A stretch of 64,000 nt of DNA, taken from positions 1 to 64,000 of the forward strand of contig JAFQQW010000050.1 of assembly GCA_017410375.1 (NCBI GenBank), in the 5' to 3' direction. Positions 24,550-33,970 of this stretch are shown here, one piece after another. How positions within the stretch are numbered: position 1 is the first letter of the stretch; each line of letters begins with the position of its first letter. This DNA comes from Clostridia bacterium (GTDB lineage: Bacteria > Bacillota > Clostridia > RGIG6154). The notes under the pieces were generated by a model. The model saw nothing but the letters and a program-made list of their open reading frames with translations, had not been told where the DNA came from and searched no databases. The position numbers and the translations under genes are program-made.

Positions 24550-26534
24550 AGATACGTTTAGCTGAAACCGCAGGCTTTTGCTATGGCGTAGACCGTGCGG
24601 TGACTTTGGCGCTTACCGAAGCGGAAAAAGAAAATCAAAAAGGTATGTATACCTTAGGTCCTATTATTCATAACCCTGCTGTTGTTTTGCAGTTGCGGGA
24701 AAAAGGGGTAGCGGTTATAGACTGCGCAGAGGACGCACCCGAGGGAAGTAAGGTTGTTATCCGTTCCCACGGTATATCCAGACAGCAGGTAGAGGTTTTA
24801 AGAGCAAGAAACTGCGAAATTGTGGATGCAACCTGTCCCTTTGTGAAAAAAATCCACAACACGGTGGAAAGCTATTCTCAAAAAGGGTATCGCATTGTGA
24901 TTGTTGGGGATGAAAACCATCCGGAGGTGCAGGGTATCTTAGGCTGGTGCGAAAATGCGACGGTTATTTGCGACGAAACAGAGGTCAGCGAAGCGATTTT
25001 TCCCGATGAGAAAGTCTGTGTTGTGGCACAAACCACATTTGAACAAAAAAAATGGCAAGAAATTAAAAAGAAAATATTGAAAATTGAATCAAAGTGTGTT
25101 ATAATAGATACGATATGTAACGCAACGCACAAAAGACAAGCTGAAGCGGAGGCGGTTTCAAAGGAATCCGATGCAGTTATCGTGGTGGGCGGACGGGAAA
25201 GCTCGAACACCAAAAGGCTTGCACAGGTTGCCGGAAAGTATTGCGGAAACATATATTTAATTGAACGTGCGGATGAAATTTCCGATGTGGATTTTTCGAA
25301 GTACCATTCGATTGGTGTTACCGCAGGTGCATCTACGCCTGCGAGCATAATAAAGGAGGTCATTACCATGGTAGAAGAAAAAACAATTATTAATTTTGAG
25401 GAGGAGCTCGAGAAGACTTTAAAGCCTTTGAATAATCGAGATATCGTAAAAGGTACAGTTATCAGAATCACACCTACTGAAGTTTACGTAAACTTAGATG
25501 CAAAATCCGACGGCGTTATTCCGGTTAGCGAAGTTTCCTGCGACCCGAATGCAGATGTAAATTCCATTTTGTCTGTTGGTCAGGAAATCGAAGCTTTTGT
25601 TGTTCGTGTAAACGATGTTGACGGTTATGTAACCTTGTCCATGAAGAAGCTTGAATCTTTGGCAGGTCAGAAGCAGTTGGAAGAAGCTTATGAAAACGGC
25701 ACACCTATCACTTCCAAAATTGTTGAAGTGGTTAAGGGCGGCGTTGTAGCATATGCGTTTGGTTCTAAAGTATTCATTCCTGCATCTCAGGCTGCAGAAA
25801 GATATACCGAAGATTTAGATTCCCTGCTCGGTACAGATGCAACCTTCAAAATCATCAACTACGACAGAAGACGCCGTAAGATTGTTGGTTCTGTTAAAAC
25901 CTTAGCTGTTGCAGCAAGAAAAGAAAAGGCAGAAGCTTTCTGGGCATCTGCAGAAGTTGGTCAGAAGATCAAGGGTGTTGTTAAATCCGTAACAAACTTC
26001 GGTGCATTCGTAGATGTTGGCGGTGTTGACGGTTTGGTTCATGTTACCGAGCTTTCCTGGCTCCACATCAAGAACCCTGCAGAAGTTGTAAAACCGGGCG
26101 ACATCATGGAAGTTGTTATTTTGGAACTTGACAAAGAAAACAACAAGGTTTCCTTGGGTCACAAATCCTTGGAAGAAAACCCCTGGACAAAGGTACAGTC
26201 CATGATTAAAGCTGACGATGTTATCAAATGTAAAATCGTTCGCATTGTTCCCTTTGGTGCATTTGCTGAAATTATCCCCGGCGTTGACGGCTTGATTCAT
26301 ATCTCTCAGATTGCAAACAAGCACATCGCAAAGCCCGAAGATGTTTTAGCTGTTGGCCAGGAAGTGGAAGCAAAGGTTGTAGAAGCAAACTGGGAAACAC
26401 AGAAAATCGGCCTCAGCATGCGTGCTCTTGAAGAACCCGCTCAGGAAGAAGCCGTTGAAGAAGTGGCAGAAGAAGCAACAGAAGTTGTTGAAGAAGCTGC
26501 TGCAGAAGTTGCAGAAGAAGCAACCGAAGAATAA
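24546..26534 (+). CDS. ispH: IspH (HMBPP reductase) fused to ribosomal protein S1
   Basis: This is a 662-residue fusion. Residues 1-272 are 4-hydroxy-3-methylbut-2-enyl diphosphate reductase of the MEP isoprenoid pathway, with iron-sulfur ligands C12 (GFCYGV), C97 (DATCPFV) and C191 (TICNATHKRQ). From about residue 297 there are four S1 RNA-binding repeats (near 297-370, 385-450, 467-537 and 553-625) and an acidic Glu/Val/Ala-repeat tail. The fusion is known in Clostridia. The GTG at 24546 has GGAGG 10 bases upstream and gives the expected N-terminus. A near-perfect ribosome binding site lies inside, ahead of an in-frame ATG (residue 275), and could yield S1 alone. Confidence 0.95.
   Translation: MKIRLAETAGFCYGVDRAVTLALTEAEKENQKGMYTLGPIIHNPAVVLQLREKGVAVIDCAEDAPEGSKVVIRSHGISRQQVEVLRARNCEIVDATCPFVKKIHNTVESYSQKGYRIVIVGDENHPEVQGILGWCENATVICDETEVSEAIFPDEKVCVVAQTTFEQKKWQEIKKKILKIESKCVIIDTICNATHKRQAEAEAVSKESDAVIVVGGRESSNTKRLAQVAGKYCGNIYLIERADEISDVDFSKYHSIGVTAGASTPASIIKEVITMVEEKTIINFEEELEKTLKPLNNRDIVKGTVIRITPTEVYVNLDAKSDGVIPVSEVSCDPNADVNSILSVGQEIEAFVVRVNDVDGYVTLSMKKLESLAGQKQLEEAYENGTPITSKIVEVVKGGVVAYAFGSKVFIPASQAAERYTEDLDSLLGTDATFKIINYDRRRRKIVGSVKTLAVAARKEKAEAFWASAEVGQKIKGVVKSVTNFGAFVDVGGVDGLVHVTELSWLHIKNPAEVVKPGDIMEVVILELDKENNKVSLGHKSLEENPWTKVQSMIKADDVIKCKIVRIVPFGAFAEIIPGVDGLIHISQIANKHIAKPEDVLAVGQEVEAKVVEANWETQKIGLSMRALEEPAQEEAVEEVAEEATEVVEEAAAEVAEEATEE
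25352..25370 (+). promoter_or_regulatory. Internal ribosome binding site and ATG inside ispH-rpsA
   Basis: AAAGGAGGT at 25352-25360 is followed after 7 bases by an in-frame ATG (25368, Met275), exactly at the linker between the IspH and S1 parts. Initiation here would make a 388-residue stand-alone S1 protein. The codons underneath encode IKEV, a sequence that IspH proteins often have here, so chance is possible. Confidence 0.5.
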
Positions 26535-26542
26535 TAACAAAA

Positions 26543-26587
26543 GACTACATAACGGGGTGGGTAGCTATACTCACTCCTTTTGTAGTC
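26543..26587 (+). other. Extended hairpin between rpsA and punA
   Basis: GACTACA and TGTAGTC form the outer stem, and GGGGTG(GG) with (CT)CACTCC the inner stem around TAGCTATA. Only TTTT falls within the 3' arm, so it may be a weak terminator of the cmk operon or an RNA element in the leader of punA. Confidence 0.5.
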
Positions 26588-26625
26588 ATTAGGCGGAAAA
26601 ATTTTTAAGGGAGGAGCAGGCAAAT

Positions 26626-27438
26626 ATGCAGAAAAAAATCAGTGAAACCGCATTGTTTTTGCAGAAAAAATTCAATACGGTTCCGGATACCGTTCTGATT
26701 TTGGGAACGGGTCTTGGCACCTTTGCCGAAAAGCTTTCTGACACCGTTTCTGTTTCCTACAGCGAAATTCCGCACTTTCCCGTGTCTACTGTGCAAGGAC
26801 ACAAAGGCATGCTGATTAAAGGAAAAATCAGTGAAAAAGAAATCTTAGTGATGCAGGGACGCTTTCATTACTATGAGGGTTATTCCATGCAACAGCTTGT
26901 TTACCCCGTTCAGGTTTTTGCAAAAATGGGGGTTAAAACATTGATTGTTACGGCGGCTGCCGGGGCAATTAATGAGAGGTTCAAGCCCGGAGATATCATG
27001 GCGGTAACCGACCATATCAAGCTAACGGCAGACTGTCCCTTACGGGGGGCAAATCCTGAGGATTTAGGTCCCCGGTATTTTGATATGTCAAAAGGTTATG
27101 ATAAGGACTTGATTCAGCTTGCAGATTCAGCCGCAGAAAAATGTGGCTTTTCTATACAAAAGGGCGTTTACGCTTTTATGGGTGGTCCCAATTTTGAAAC
27201 ACCTGCAGAAATACGCATGCTTAAAGTTTTAGGTGCAGATGTGGTGGGTATGTCCACCGTGCCCGAGGTTTTGGCGGCAAACCATGCAGGGATGAAGGTT
27301 TTGGCACTGTCATTTTGCAGTAACATGGCAGCAGGCATTACAAGTATGCCTCAAAGCCAGGAAGAGGTTTTGGAAACTGCAGAAAAAATGGGCTTCCGGT
27401 TTGAAGCTCTGGTGACCGAAATTTTAAAACAAATGTAA
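26626..27438 (+). CDS. punA: Purine nucleoside phosphorylase (trimeric type)
   Basis: This 270-residue phosphorylase cleaves inosine, guanosine and related nucleosides with phosphate. The phosphate-binding LGTGLG and QGRFHYYEGY, the GGPNFETPAE Glu and the base-binding Asn of CSNMAAGI are all present. The usual TNAAGG stretch reads TAAAGA here (about residue 109-114), a small deviation in an otherwise intact active site. GGGAGGAG precedes the ATG. It is next to ahcY, so the pair may recycle nucleosides derived from S-adenosylhomocysteine. Confidence 0.92.
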   Translation: MQKKISETALFLQKKFNTVPDTVLILGTGLGTFAEKLSDTVSVSYSEIPHFPVSTVQGHKGMLIKGKISEKEILVMQGRFHYYEGYSMQQLVYPVQVFAKMGVKTLIVTAAAGAINERFKPGDIMAVTDHIKLTADCPLRGANPEDLGPRYFDMSKGYDKDLIQLADSAAEKCGFSIQKGVYAFMGGPNFETPAEIRMLKVLGADVVGMSTVPEVLAANHAGMKVLALSFCSNMAAGITSMPQSQEEVLETAEKMGFRFEALVTEILKQM

Positions 27439-27458
27439 TTTTGAAAGGATGTAAATGT

Positions 27459-28697
27459 ATGAGTATTATCCGTAACGCAGCGCTTGCAAAAGACGGTCAG
27501 TTGAAAATTGACTGGGTTAAAAAGAATATGCCCCTTTTAAACGCGATTGAAAAGGATTTTTCGGAGCATAAATACTTTGACGGCTTGAAAATTACCATGT
27601 GCATTCATGTGGAAGCAAAAACCGCTTATCTGGCACAGGTGTTAAAGGCAGGCGGTGCAAAGGTTGCGCTTACCGGCTGTAATCCGCTTTCTACACAGGA
27701 TGATGTGGCGGCAGCGCTGGCTAAAACCGGCATTGATGTGTATACCTGGCACGGTGCAACCCAGACAGAATATTTTGACCACTTAAAAAAAGCTCTGGAG
27801 TTTTCACCGGACATCTTTATTGATGACGGCGGTGATATTACCCAGATTTTACATGATGAATTTAAAGATATGCCCGTATGGGGCGGCAGTGAAGAAACCA
27901 CAACCGGTGTACACCGTCTGCGTGCCAGAGAAAAAGCGGGTGCACTGCGCTTCCCGGTGGTTTCTGCAAACGATGCAAACTGCAAATACCTTTTTGATAA
28001 CCGATATGGCACAGGTCAGTCGGTTTGGAATGCCATCAACAAGACCACAAACTTAATCGTGGCAGGTAAAACGGTTGTTATTGCAGGCTATGGCTGGTGC
28101 GGTAAGGGCTGTGCCATGCGTGCAAAGGGGCTTGGTGCGAAAGTTGTGATTTGCGAAATCAATCCGGTGCGTGCCATGGAAGCGGTTATGGACGGCTTTT
28201 CGGTTATGCCCATGGACGATGCGGCAAAGGTTGGCGATGTATTTATCACCGTTACCGGTTGTGAGCATGTTATTTTTGACAGACATTTCAAAGTGATGAA
28301 GGACGGTGCCATTTTGTGTAACGCAGGTCACTTTGATGTGGAAATCTGCATCCCTGAGCTGGAAGCACAGGCTGTAGAGGTTAAAGAAGTGCGCCAGAAC
28401 ATTATGGGCTATAAAATGCCCGACGGCAGATGGATTAACATTTTAGCTGAAGGCAGACTTGTAAATCTTGCGGCAGGGGACGGACATCCGGCTGAAATTA
28501 TGGACATGAGCTTTGCCATTCAGTCTCTTTCTATGAAATATCTGTTGGAAAACCATGATAAAATGGAAAACCGTGTATATGTAGTGCCTGAAGAAGTGGA
28601 CAACTTCGTAGCAGGACTGAAACTGAAAACAATGGGTGTCTCTATCGACACACTGACAGAAAAACAAAAAGCTTATTTGGATTCTTACGCCGAATAA
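27459..28697 (+). CDS. ahcY: Adenosylhomocysteinase
   Basis: This 412-residue NAD-dependent enzyme splits S-adenosylhomocysteine to adenosine and homocysteine. The NAD-binding segment is VIAGYGWCGKGCAMRAKGLG (about 203-222), and the substrate site has ANDANCKYLFDNRYGTGQS and GHFDVEI. It is the shorter bacterial form without the ~40-residue insert. The start at 27459 follows AAAGGATG. An upstream in-frame TTG would add an unlikely Cys-rich leader. It follows punA by 20 bases and precedes lon by 19. Confidence 0.93.
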   Translation: MSIIRNAALAKDGQLKIDWVKKNMPLLNAIEKDFSEHKYFDGLKITMCIHVEAKTAYLAQVLKAGGAKVALTGCNPLSTQDDVAAALAKTGIDVYTWHGATQTEYFDHLKKALEFSPDIFIDDGGDITQILHDEFKDMPVWGGSEETTTGVHRLRAREKAGALRFPVVSANDANCKYLFDNRYGTGQSVWNAINKTTNLIVAGKTVVIAGYGWCGKGCAMRAKGLGAKVVICEINPVRAMEAVMDGFSVMPMDDAAKVGDVFITVTGCEHVIFDRHFKVMKDGAILCNAGHFDVEICIPELEAQAVEVKEVRQNIMGYKMPDGRWINILAEGRLVNLAAGDGHPAEIMDMSFAIQSLSMKYLLENHDKMENRVYVVPEEVDNFVAGLKLKTMGVSIDTLTEKQKAYLDSYAE

Positions 28698-28716
28698 GCG
28701 CAGGAAGGAATAAAAC

Positions 28717-31107
28717 ATGGAATTTAAGACATTACCGGTATTGCCACTTCGTGGCGTAGTGCTTTTTCCGCATCAGATTGCCCATTTTGATGTGGGCAGA
28801 GATGTCTCTGTAGAAGCAATAACCCGGGCTTTAAAAACGGAAAATACGGTTTTCGTCACCTCACAGCAGGATGCGTTGGAAGAGGTGCCTACCGTAGACA
28901 ATATTTACGATTGCGGTACGGTTGCGGCAATTCGTCAGATGATTCGCATCGGCGAAAAAACCTATCGCGTGATTTTAGAAGGTTTATACCGTGCACAATC
29001 CGTGCATTTTACCGCAGAGGACAACTGCTTATATTCCGAGACGGTTCGTATTTACGAATTCAAGGCGGATATGAGCAAGATGGAAAACATTTCTGCAATG
29101 CGCCTTTTGCGTAACGGCTTTTCCGATTACTTTGACAGGGTCAAAAAAATTGCTATTGAGCCTTATTCGGATGTGGGACTTTGTGAAGAACCGGATGTAT
29201 TAACCGACTTAATTGCAGGTCAGCTTTTGATTGATATAGCAGAACGGCAGGAGCTTTTGGCAGAGCCTGCCGTGGAAAAGAGAATGGAACGCCTGCTTGC
29301 AATCTTAGACAGAGAAAAGCAGATTCTGGAAATCGATATGGACATTTCCGAAAAGGTGCATCAGGAGCTGGATTTGCGTCAGAAGGAATATTTCCTAAAC
29401 GAAAAAATTCGTGCCATCCGCGAAGAACTGGGTGATCCGCAGGATGTGGATGACGAGCTTGACAACTTTGCTGCATCCATTGAAAAATTAGGTTTAGCAC
29501 CCGAGTACGAAGAAAAACTCATGCGTGAACTAGACCGTATGGCGCGTTTTTCGCCCCAGTCTCCCGAAGCAGGGGTGATTCACTCGTATCTCACTACCGT
29601 TTTGGATTTGCCCTGGAATGTATACACCGAAGAGACGGTGGACATGGAAAAGTCAGAAATGATCTTGGAGCGAGACCATTATGGCTTGCAGGATGTAAAA
29701 GAACGGGTGCTGGAATTTTTTGCAGTTAAAAAATTGGGGGGCGACCCGAAAGGCTCTATTTTGTGTTTGGCAGGCCCTCCGGGGGTCGGCAAAACCTCTA
29801 TTGTAAAGTCTGTGGCAGAAGCATTAGGCAGAAAATATGTGCGCGTATCGTTAGGCGGTGTGCGTGATGAAGCGGAAATCCGCGGTCACCGCAAAACCTA
29901 TATCGGCTCTATGCCCGGCAGAATTATGGCGGCTGTGAATCAGGCAAAAACCTCCAATCCGCTCATTTTGCTCGACGAAGTGGATAAGCTTTCCAATGAC
30001 TATAAGGGTGACCCGTCCTCTGCACTGTTAGAGGTGCTGGACAAAGAACAAAACAACACCTTTACAGACCATTATATCGACATTCCCTTTGATTTGTCCA
30101 AGGTGCTGTTTATCACAACCGCAAATGATGTGGGCGCAATTCCGCCTGCATTGAAAGACCGTATGGAAATCATCGAAATCGCAGGCTATACCTACGATGA
30201 AAAAGAAGAAATCGCCATGCGACATCTGATTCCCAAACAGCTTGCCGTGTACAACTTGAAAAATGTAACCATCACAAGAGATGCCATTGAACGGGTAATA
30301 CTGGAATACACCAAAGAAGCGGGCGTTCGTACCATGGAACGTCTGATTGAAAAAATCTGCCGTAAGGCGGCACGTCTGATTGTGGGCGGACAAAAGTCTG
30401 TCAAGGTAACCAAAAGTAACCTTCAAAAGTTCTTGGGTATTCCGAAATTCACGCAGGACCATACCGATAAAAAAGACAGAATCGGTATCGCAACCGGGCT
30501 TGCATGGACACAGGTCGGCGGTGAAACCCTTTGCATTGAAATCAATGTGATGGAGGGAAGCGGTAAGCTGCAGTTGACCGGTTCTCTGGGTGATGTAATG
30601 AAGGAATCTGCTCAGGCGGCGTATTCTTATGTGCGTGCCAATGCGGACAGCTTAAATATTCCGGCGGATTTCTATAAAAAGACAGATATTCACATTCATG
30701 TGCCCGAGGGTGCTGTGCCCAAGGATGGTCCCTCTGCAGGTGTTACCATGACCACCGCGCTTGTTTCCGCACTCAGCGGAAGAAAGGTGCGCTATGATGT
30801 GGCAATGACCGGTGAAGTGACGTTGCGAGGCAGAGTGCTTGCCATCGGCGGCTTAAAAGAAAAGACCTTAGCGGCATTGCAGTATGGTGCAAAAACCGTC
30901 ATCGTGCCGAAAGAGAATAAAAAGGATTTGGAAGAAATTCCCTCCATTGTAAAAGACAACATCCGTTTTGTTCTGGCAGAGCATGTCAGCGAAGTGCTGG
31001 AGTGTGCACTCCTGCCTGAGGCGGACGCGGCACATAAAAAGAGAATCAGACGTATTGTGGAGCGCAAATCCGAAATGCAGTCTGCAGCAACAAATGTTTT
31101 AAATTAA
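28717..31107 (+). CDS. lon: ATP-dependent protease La (LonA)
   Basis: This 796-residue cytosolic AAA+ serine protease degrades damaged and regulatory proteins. The N-terminal LAN domain (about 1-195) and a helical linker precede the ATPase: Walker A GPPGVGKTS (K359) and Walker B LILLDEVDKL. The C-terminal protease domain has catalytic S673 in PKDGPSAGVTM and a Lys in GGLKEKT (about 714-716). GCAGGAAGG precedes the ATG. The engB gene follows directly, as in many Bacillota. Confidence 0.96.
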   Translation: MEFKTLPVLPLRGVVLFPHQIAHFDVGRDVSVEAITRALKTENTVFVTSQQDALEEVPTVDNIYDCGTVAAIRQMIRIGEKTYRVILEGLYRAQSVHFTAEDNCLYSETVRIYEFKADMSKMENISAMRLLRNGFSDYFDRVKKIAIEPYSDVGLCEEPDVLTDLIAGQLLIDIAERQELLAEPAVEKRMERLLAILDREKQILEIDMDISEKVHQELDLRQKEYFLNEKIRAIREELGDPQDVDDELDNFAASIEKLGLAPEYEEKLMRELDRMARFSPQSPEAGVIHSYLTTVLDLPWNVYTEETVDMEKSEMILERDHYGLQDVKERVLEFFAVKKLGGDPKGSILCLAGPPGVGKTSIVKSVAEALGRKYVRVSLGGVRDEAEIRGHRKTYIGSMPGRIMAAVNQAKTSNPLILLDEVDKLSNDYKGDPSSALLEVLDKEQNNTFTDHYIDIPFDLSKVLFITTANDVGAIPPALKDRMEIIEIAGYTYDEKEEIAMRHLIPKQLAVYNLKNVTITRDAIERVILEYTKEAGVRTMERLIEKICRKAARLIVGGQKSVKVTKSNLQKFLGIPKFTQDHTDKKDRIGIATGLAWTQVGGETLCIEINVMEGSGKLQLTGSLGDVMKESAQAAYSYVRANADSLNIPADFYKKTDIHIHVPEGAVPKDGPSAGVTMTTALVSALSGRKVRYDVAMTGEVTLRGRVLAIGGLKEKTLAALQYGAKTVIVPKENKKDLEEIPSIVKDNIRFVLAEHVSEVLECALLPEADAAHKKRIRRIVERKSEMQSAATNVLN

Positions 31108-31116
31108 GGAGTGCTT

Positions 31117-31695
31117 ATGAATATTCATAATGTGCAATTTGAAATATCCGCAGTAGCGGAAAAGCAATATCCCCAAAAAGGACTTGTGGAAATTGCCATG
31201 GTCGGGCGTTCCAATGTGGGAAAAAGCTCTCTTATTAACAAGGTTTTAAACCGAAAGAATTTTGCAAGAGTCAGCTCCAAGCCCGGAAAAACCGCAACCA
31301 TCAATTTCTATAATCTGGATAATTGCCTGTATCTTGTGGACCTGCCCGGCTACGGCTATGCAAAGGTATCTAAGCAGGAAAAGGAAAAATGGGGCAAAAT
31401 GATTCAGCATTACTTAGATGTACGGGATGCATTAAAGCACATTTTTCTGCTGGTGGATGCAAGACATGCCCCCAGCGAGGATGATTTGATGATGTTGGAA
31501 TGGATTCGCTATTTTAACAAGCCCTGCACCGTAATTGCCACAAAATCCGATAAATTAAAGCCCTCTCAAAGGGAAGCGGCGTTTGATTTAATCGCAGAAA
31601 CCTTAGACATTGACCGGGAAGATTTAATTACCTTTTCGGCAGAAAACGGCGAAGGCAAAGACAAGGTTCTGGCAATTTTAGAAGCGATGTACTGA
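31117..31695 (+). CDS. engB: Ribosome biogenesis GTPase EngB/YsxC
   Basis: This 192-residue GTPase takes part in late 50S subunit assembly. G1 is GRSNVGKSS (K36), G3 DLPGYGYA and G4 TKSDK. The start at 31117 was chosen over the GTG at 31111 because TTAAGGAG overlaps the latter. It lies 9 bases after lon, the classical lon-engB arrangement. Confidence 0.95.
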   Translation: MNIHNVQFEISAVAEKQYPQKGLVEIAMVGRSNVGKSSLINKVLNRKNFARVSSKPGKTATINFYNLDNCLYLVDLPGYGYAKVSKQEKEKWGKMIQHYLDVRDALKHIFLLVDARHAPSEDDLMMLEWIRYFNKPCTVIATKSDKLKPSQREAAFDLIAETLDIDREDLITFSAENGEGKDKVLAILEAMY

Positions 31696-31725
31696 AAATA
31701 TCAGAAGTAAAGGAGAGTAAAAAAC

Positions 31726-32991
31726 ATGGGCGCAAACAAAATTACGGCTCCGAAAGGAACCCATGACGTTTTGCCGGGCGAAGTACATATCTGGCAATAC
31801 CTGGAAAAACAAATGCACAAAACCTGTCGTGAATACGGATACAAGCAAATCCGTTTTCCGGTGTTTGAGCATACCGAGCTTTTTAACCGCGGTGTAGGTG
31901 ACACCACCGACGTAGTGCAAAAGGAAATGTACACCTTTTTAGATAAGGGTGACCGTTCCATCACACTCCGTCCTGAGGGTACTGCTTCTACCGTAAGAAG
32001 CTATATTGAAAACAATTTATACGCAAATCCCTTGCCGGTTAAGCTTTTCTATACTATCACCTGCTACCGTTATGAAAGACCGCAGGCAGGCAGATTCAGA
32101 GAATTCAATCAGTTCGGTATCGAAAACTTCGGCAGTGATTCGGCACTTACCGATGCGGAGGTTATTTCGCTTGCCATGCTTTTGTTAAAGCGTCTGGGTG
32201 TAGAGGGTCTTACCCTTTACATCAACTCTATTGGCTGTCCCGATTGCAGAAAGAAATATAACGAAACCTTAAAGGCGTTCTTAAAAGCAAACGAAAGCAA
32301 TCTCTGTGACTTGTGTATCGATCGTATGGACAGAAATCCGCTCCGCGTTTTGGATTGCAAAAATCCGGATTGCCAGGCGGTATTAAAGGATGCCCCGACT
32401 GTGGATTCCGTGCTTTGCGATGACTGCGTAGCACATTTTAAGCAGCTTCAAAAATCCCTTACCGACATCGGTATTTCCTATGAGGTGGATACCTCTTTGG
32501 TGCGCGGTCTGGACTATTATACCAAGACGGTATTTGAAATCAAATCGGGTGATTTGGGTGCCCAGTCTACCGTTTGCGGCGGTGGTCGTTATGACGGATT
32601 GGTTGAACAGCTAGGCGGCGTAAGCACACCGGGTATTGGTTTCTCTTTGGGTATGGAGCGCTTAATCAGTATTTTAGAAAAACAAAACAAGCTTCCCGAA
32701 GCACAGACTGCATGTGATTTGTATATCGGCTCTATGGGCGAAAATGCGGCAGCTTTTGCTTTTAAGGCATGCTACGCATTGCGCGAAAACGGTATTGCAG
32801 CAGAATTTGACCATTTGGGTAAGAGTGTAAAGGCACAAATGAAATACGCGGATAAAATCGGTGCTGCCTACAGCGTTGTCATCGGTGATGATGAACTGGA
32901 AAAAGGCGTTGCAACCTTAAAAAATATGCAAAACGGTGAAACGAGCGAAATTCAACTTTCCGATCTGCTTGCCGGAAATTTTAATGCATAA
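31726..32991 (+). CDS. hisS: Histidyl-tRNA synthetase
   Basis: This is a 421-residue class II synthetase. Motif 2 region is RPEGTASTVRSY, with TICYRYERPQAGRFREF-like sequence (here TITCYRYERPQ) following. The histidine-binding motifs LVRGLDYYTKTVFE and GGGRYDGLVEQLGG (about 287-300) are intact. The last ~95 residues form the anticodon-binding domain. AAAGGAGAG precedes the ATG. The usual hisS-aspS pairing is not present, and an ABC system follows instead. There is no T-box in the 30-base spacer. Confidence 0.95.
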   Translation: MGANKITAPKGTHDVLPGEVHIWQYLEKQMHKTCREYGYKQIRFPVFEHTELFNRGVGDTTDVVQKEMYTFLDKGDRSITLRPEGTASTVRSYIENNLYANPLPVKLFYTITCYRYERPQAGRFREFNQFGIENFGSDSALTDAEVISLAMLLLKRLGVEGLTLYINSIGCPDCRKKYNETLKAFLKANESNLCDLCIDRMDRNPLRVLDCKNPDCQAVLKDAPTVDSVLCDDCVAHFKQLQKSLTDIGISYEVDTSLVRGLDYYTKTVFEIKSGDLGAQSTVCGGGRYDGLVEQLGGVSTPGIGFSLGMERLISILEKQNKLPEAQTACDLYIGSMGENAAAFAFKACYALRENGIAAEFDHLGKSVKAQMKYADKIGAAYSVVIGDDELEKGVATLKNMQNGETSEIQLSDLLAGNFNA

Positions 32992-33028
32992 TTAAAAAAC
33001 TTTCCTTCTACAGAAAGGATTTTTCAAA

Positions 33029-33970
33029 ATGATAAAGGTTACAAATTTAACAAAAAAATACGGAAATCACACCGCGGTCAACGGAATCAGCTTTGAAATC
33101 GGTGACAATACGGTTTTAGGCTTTTTAGGGCCTAATGGCGCAGGAAAAACCACCACCATGAACATGGTTTGCGGTTATATTGCAAGCACCGACGGTGAAA
33201 TTCTGATTGACGGACATGATATTCTGCAGGATCCTATTGCAGCTAAAAAATGCATCGGGTATCTGCCCGAGCATCCGCCCCTTTATTCGGATATGCTGGT
33301 TTCAGAGTATCTGGCATTTGTATATGAGCTTAAAAAAGTAAAGGGAAAAGATAAAAAAGAAAAGGAAGCACATCTTGCGGATGTTATGGAAAAGGTAGGA
33401 CTTACCCATGTAAAGGACAGAGTCATCAAAAACCTTTCCAAAGGCTATCAGCAACGTGTGGGCTTTGGTCAGGCACTTGTGGGTGACCCGAAAATTCTGA
33501 TTTTAGACGAGCCGACGGTTGGCTTAGACCCCAATCAGATTGTGGAAATCCGAAGCTTAATCCGAAGCCTTGGCGATAACCACACGGTTGTTTTAAGCTC
33601 GCATATTCTGTCTGAAATCAGTGCAGTTTGTGATGAAATTATCATTATCAATAAGGGTAACATTGTGGCAACCGGCGAAACAAAGGAACTGCTTGAAAAT
33701 GCGACCAAGGCAGGTGCAGTTAAGCTTACTGCCATGCAGTCGGCAGAATCCGTTTTGTCTGAACAACCCTTTGTGAAAGCGTATGAAACCCTTTCTGAGC
33801 AGGAGGATGCGTTTACATATCAGGTAGAGCTTGAGGATGAATCCAAGTTAAAGGATTTGAGTGTTGCACTTTCGAGTGCCGGCATTGCGGTGCTTGAAAT
33901 GCACAAAAACGAAACCAGCTTAGAGCAGTTGTTTGCACAGCTTACGACAGAAGAGGAGGGGAATCAATAA
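33029..33970 (+). CDS. ABC transporter ATP-binding protein (GldA-like)
   Basis: This 313-residue ATPase has Walker A GPNGAGKTT (K40), the signature LSKGYQQRVGFGQAL (about 140-154), and Walker B ILILDEPTVGLDP. The C-terminal extension of about 95 residues is typical of drug- or gliding-type exporters. It is the first gene of a four-gene set (ATPase, permease, GldG-like, DUF4340) with overlapping or near-touching ends. Such sets are widespread in Clostridia and Bacteroidetes. The cargo is unknown, and the GldA name does not imply gliding. Confidence 0.9.
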   Translation: MIKVTNLTKKYGNHTAVNGISFEIGDNTVLGFLGPNGAGKTTTMNMVCGYIASTDGEILIDGHDILQDPIAAKKCIGYLPEHPPLYSDMLVSEYLAFVYELKKVKGKDKKEKEAHLADVMEKVGLTHVKDRVIKNLSKGYQQRVGFGQALVGDPKILILDEPTVGLDPNQIVEIRSLIRSLGDNHTVVLSSHILSEISAVCDEIIIINKGNIVATGETKELLENATKAGAVKLTAMQSAESVLSEQPFVKAYETLSEQEDAFTYQVELEDESKLKDLSVALSSAGIAVLEMHKNETSLEQLFAQLTTEEEGNQ

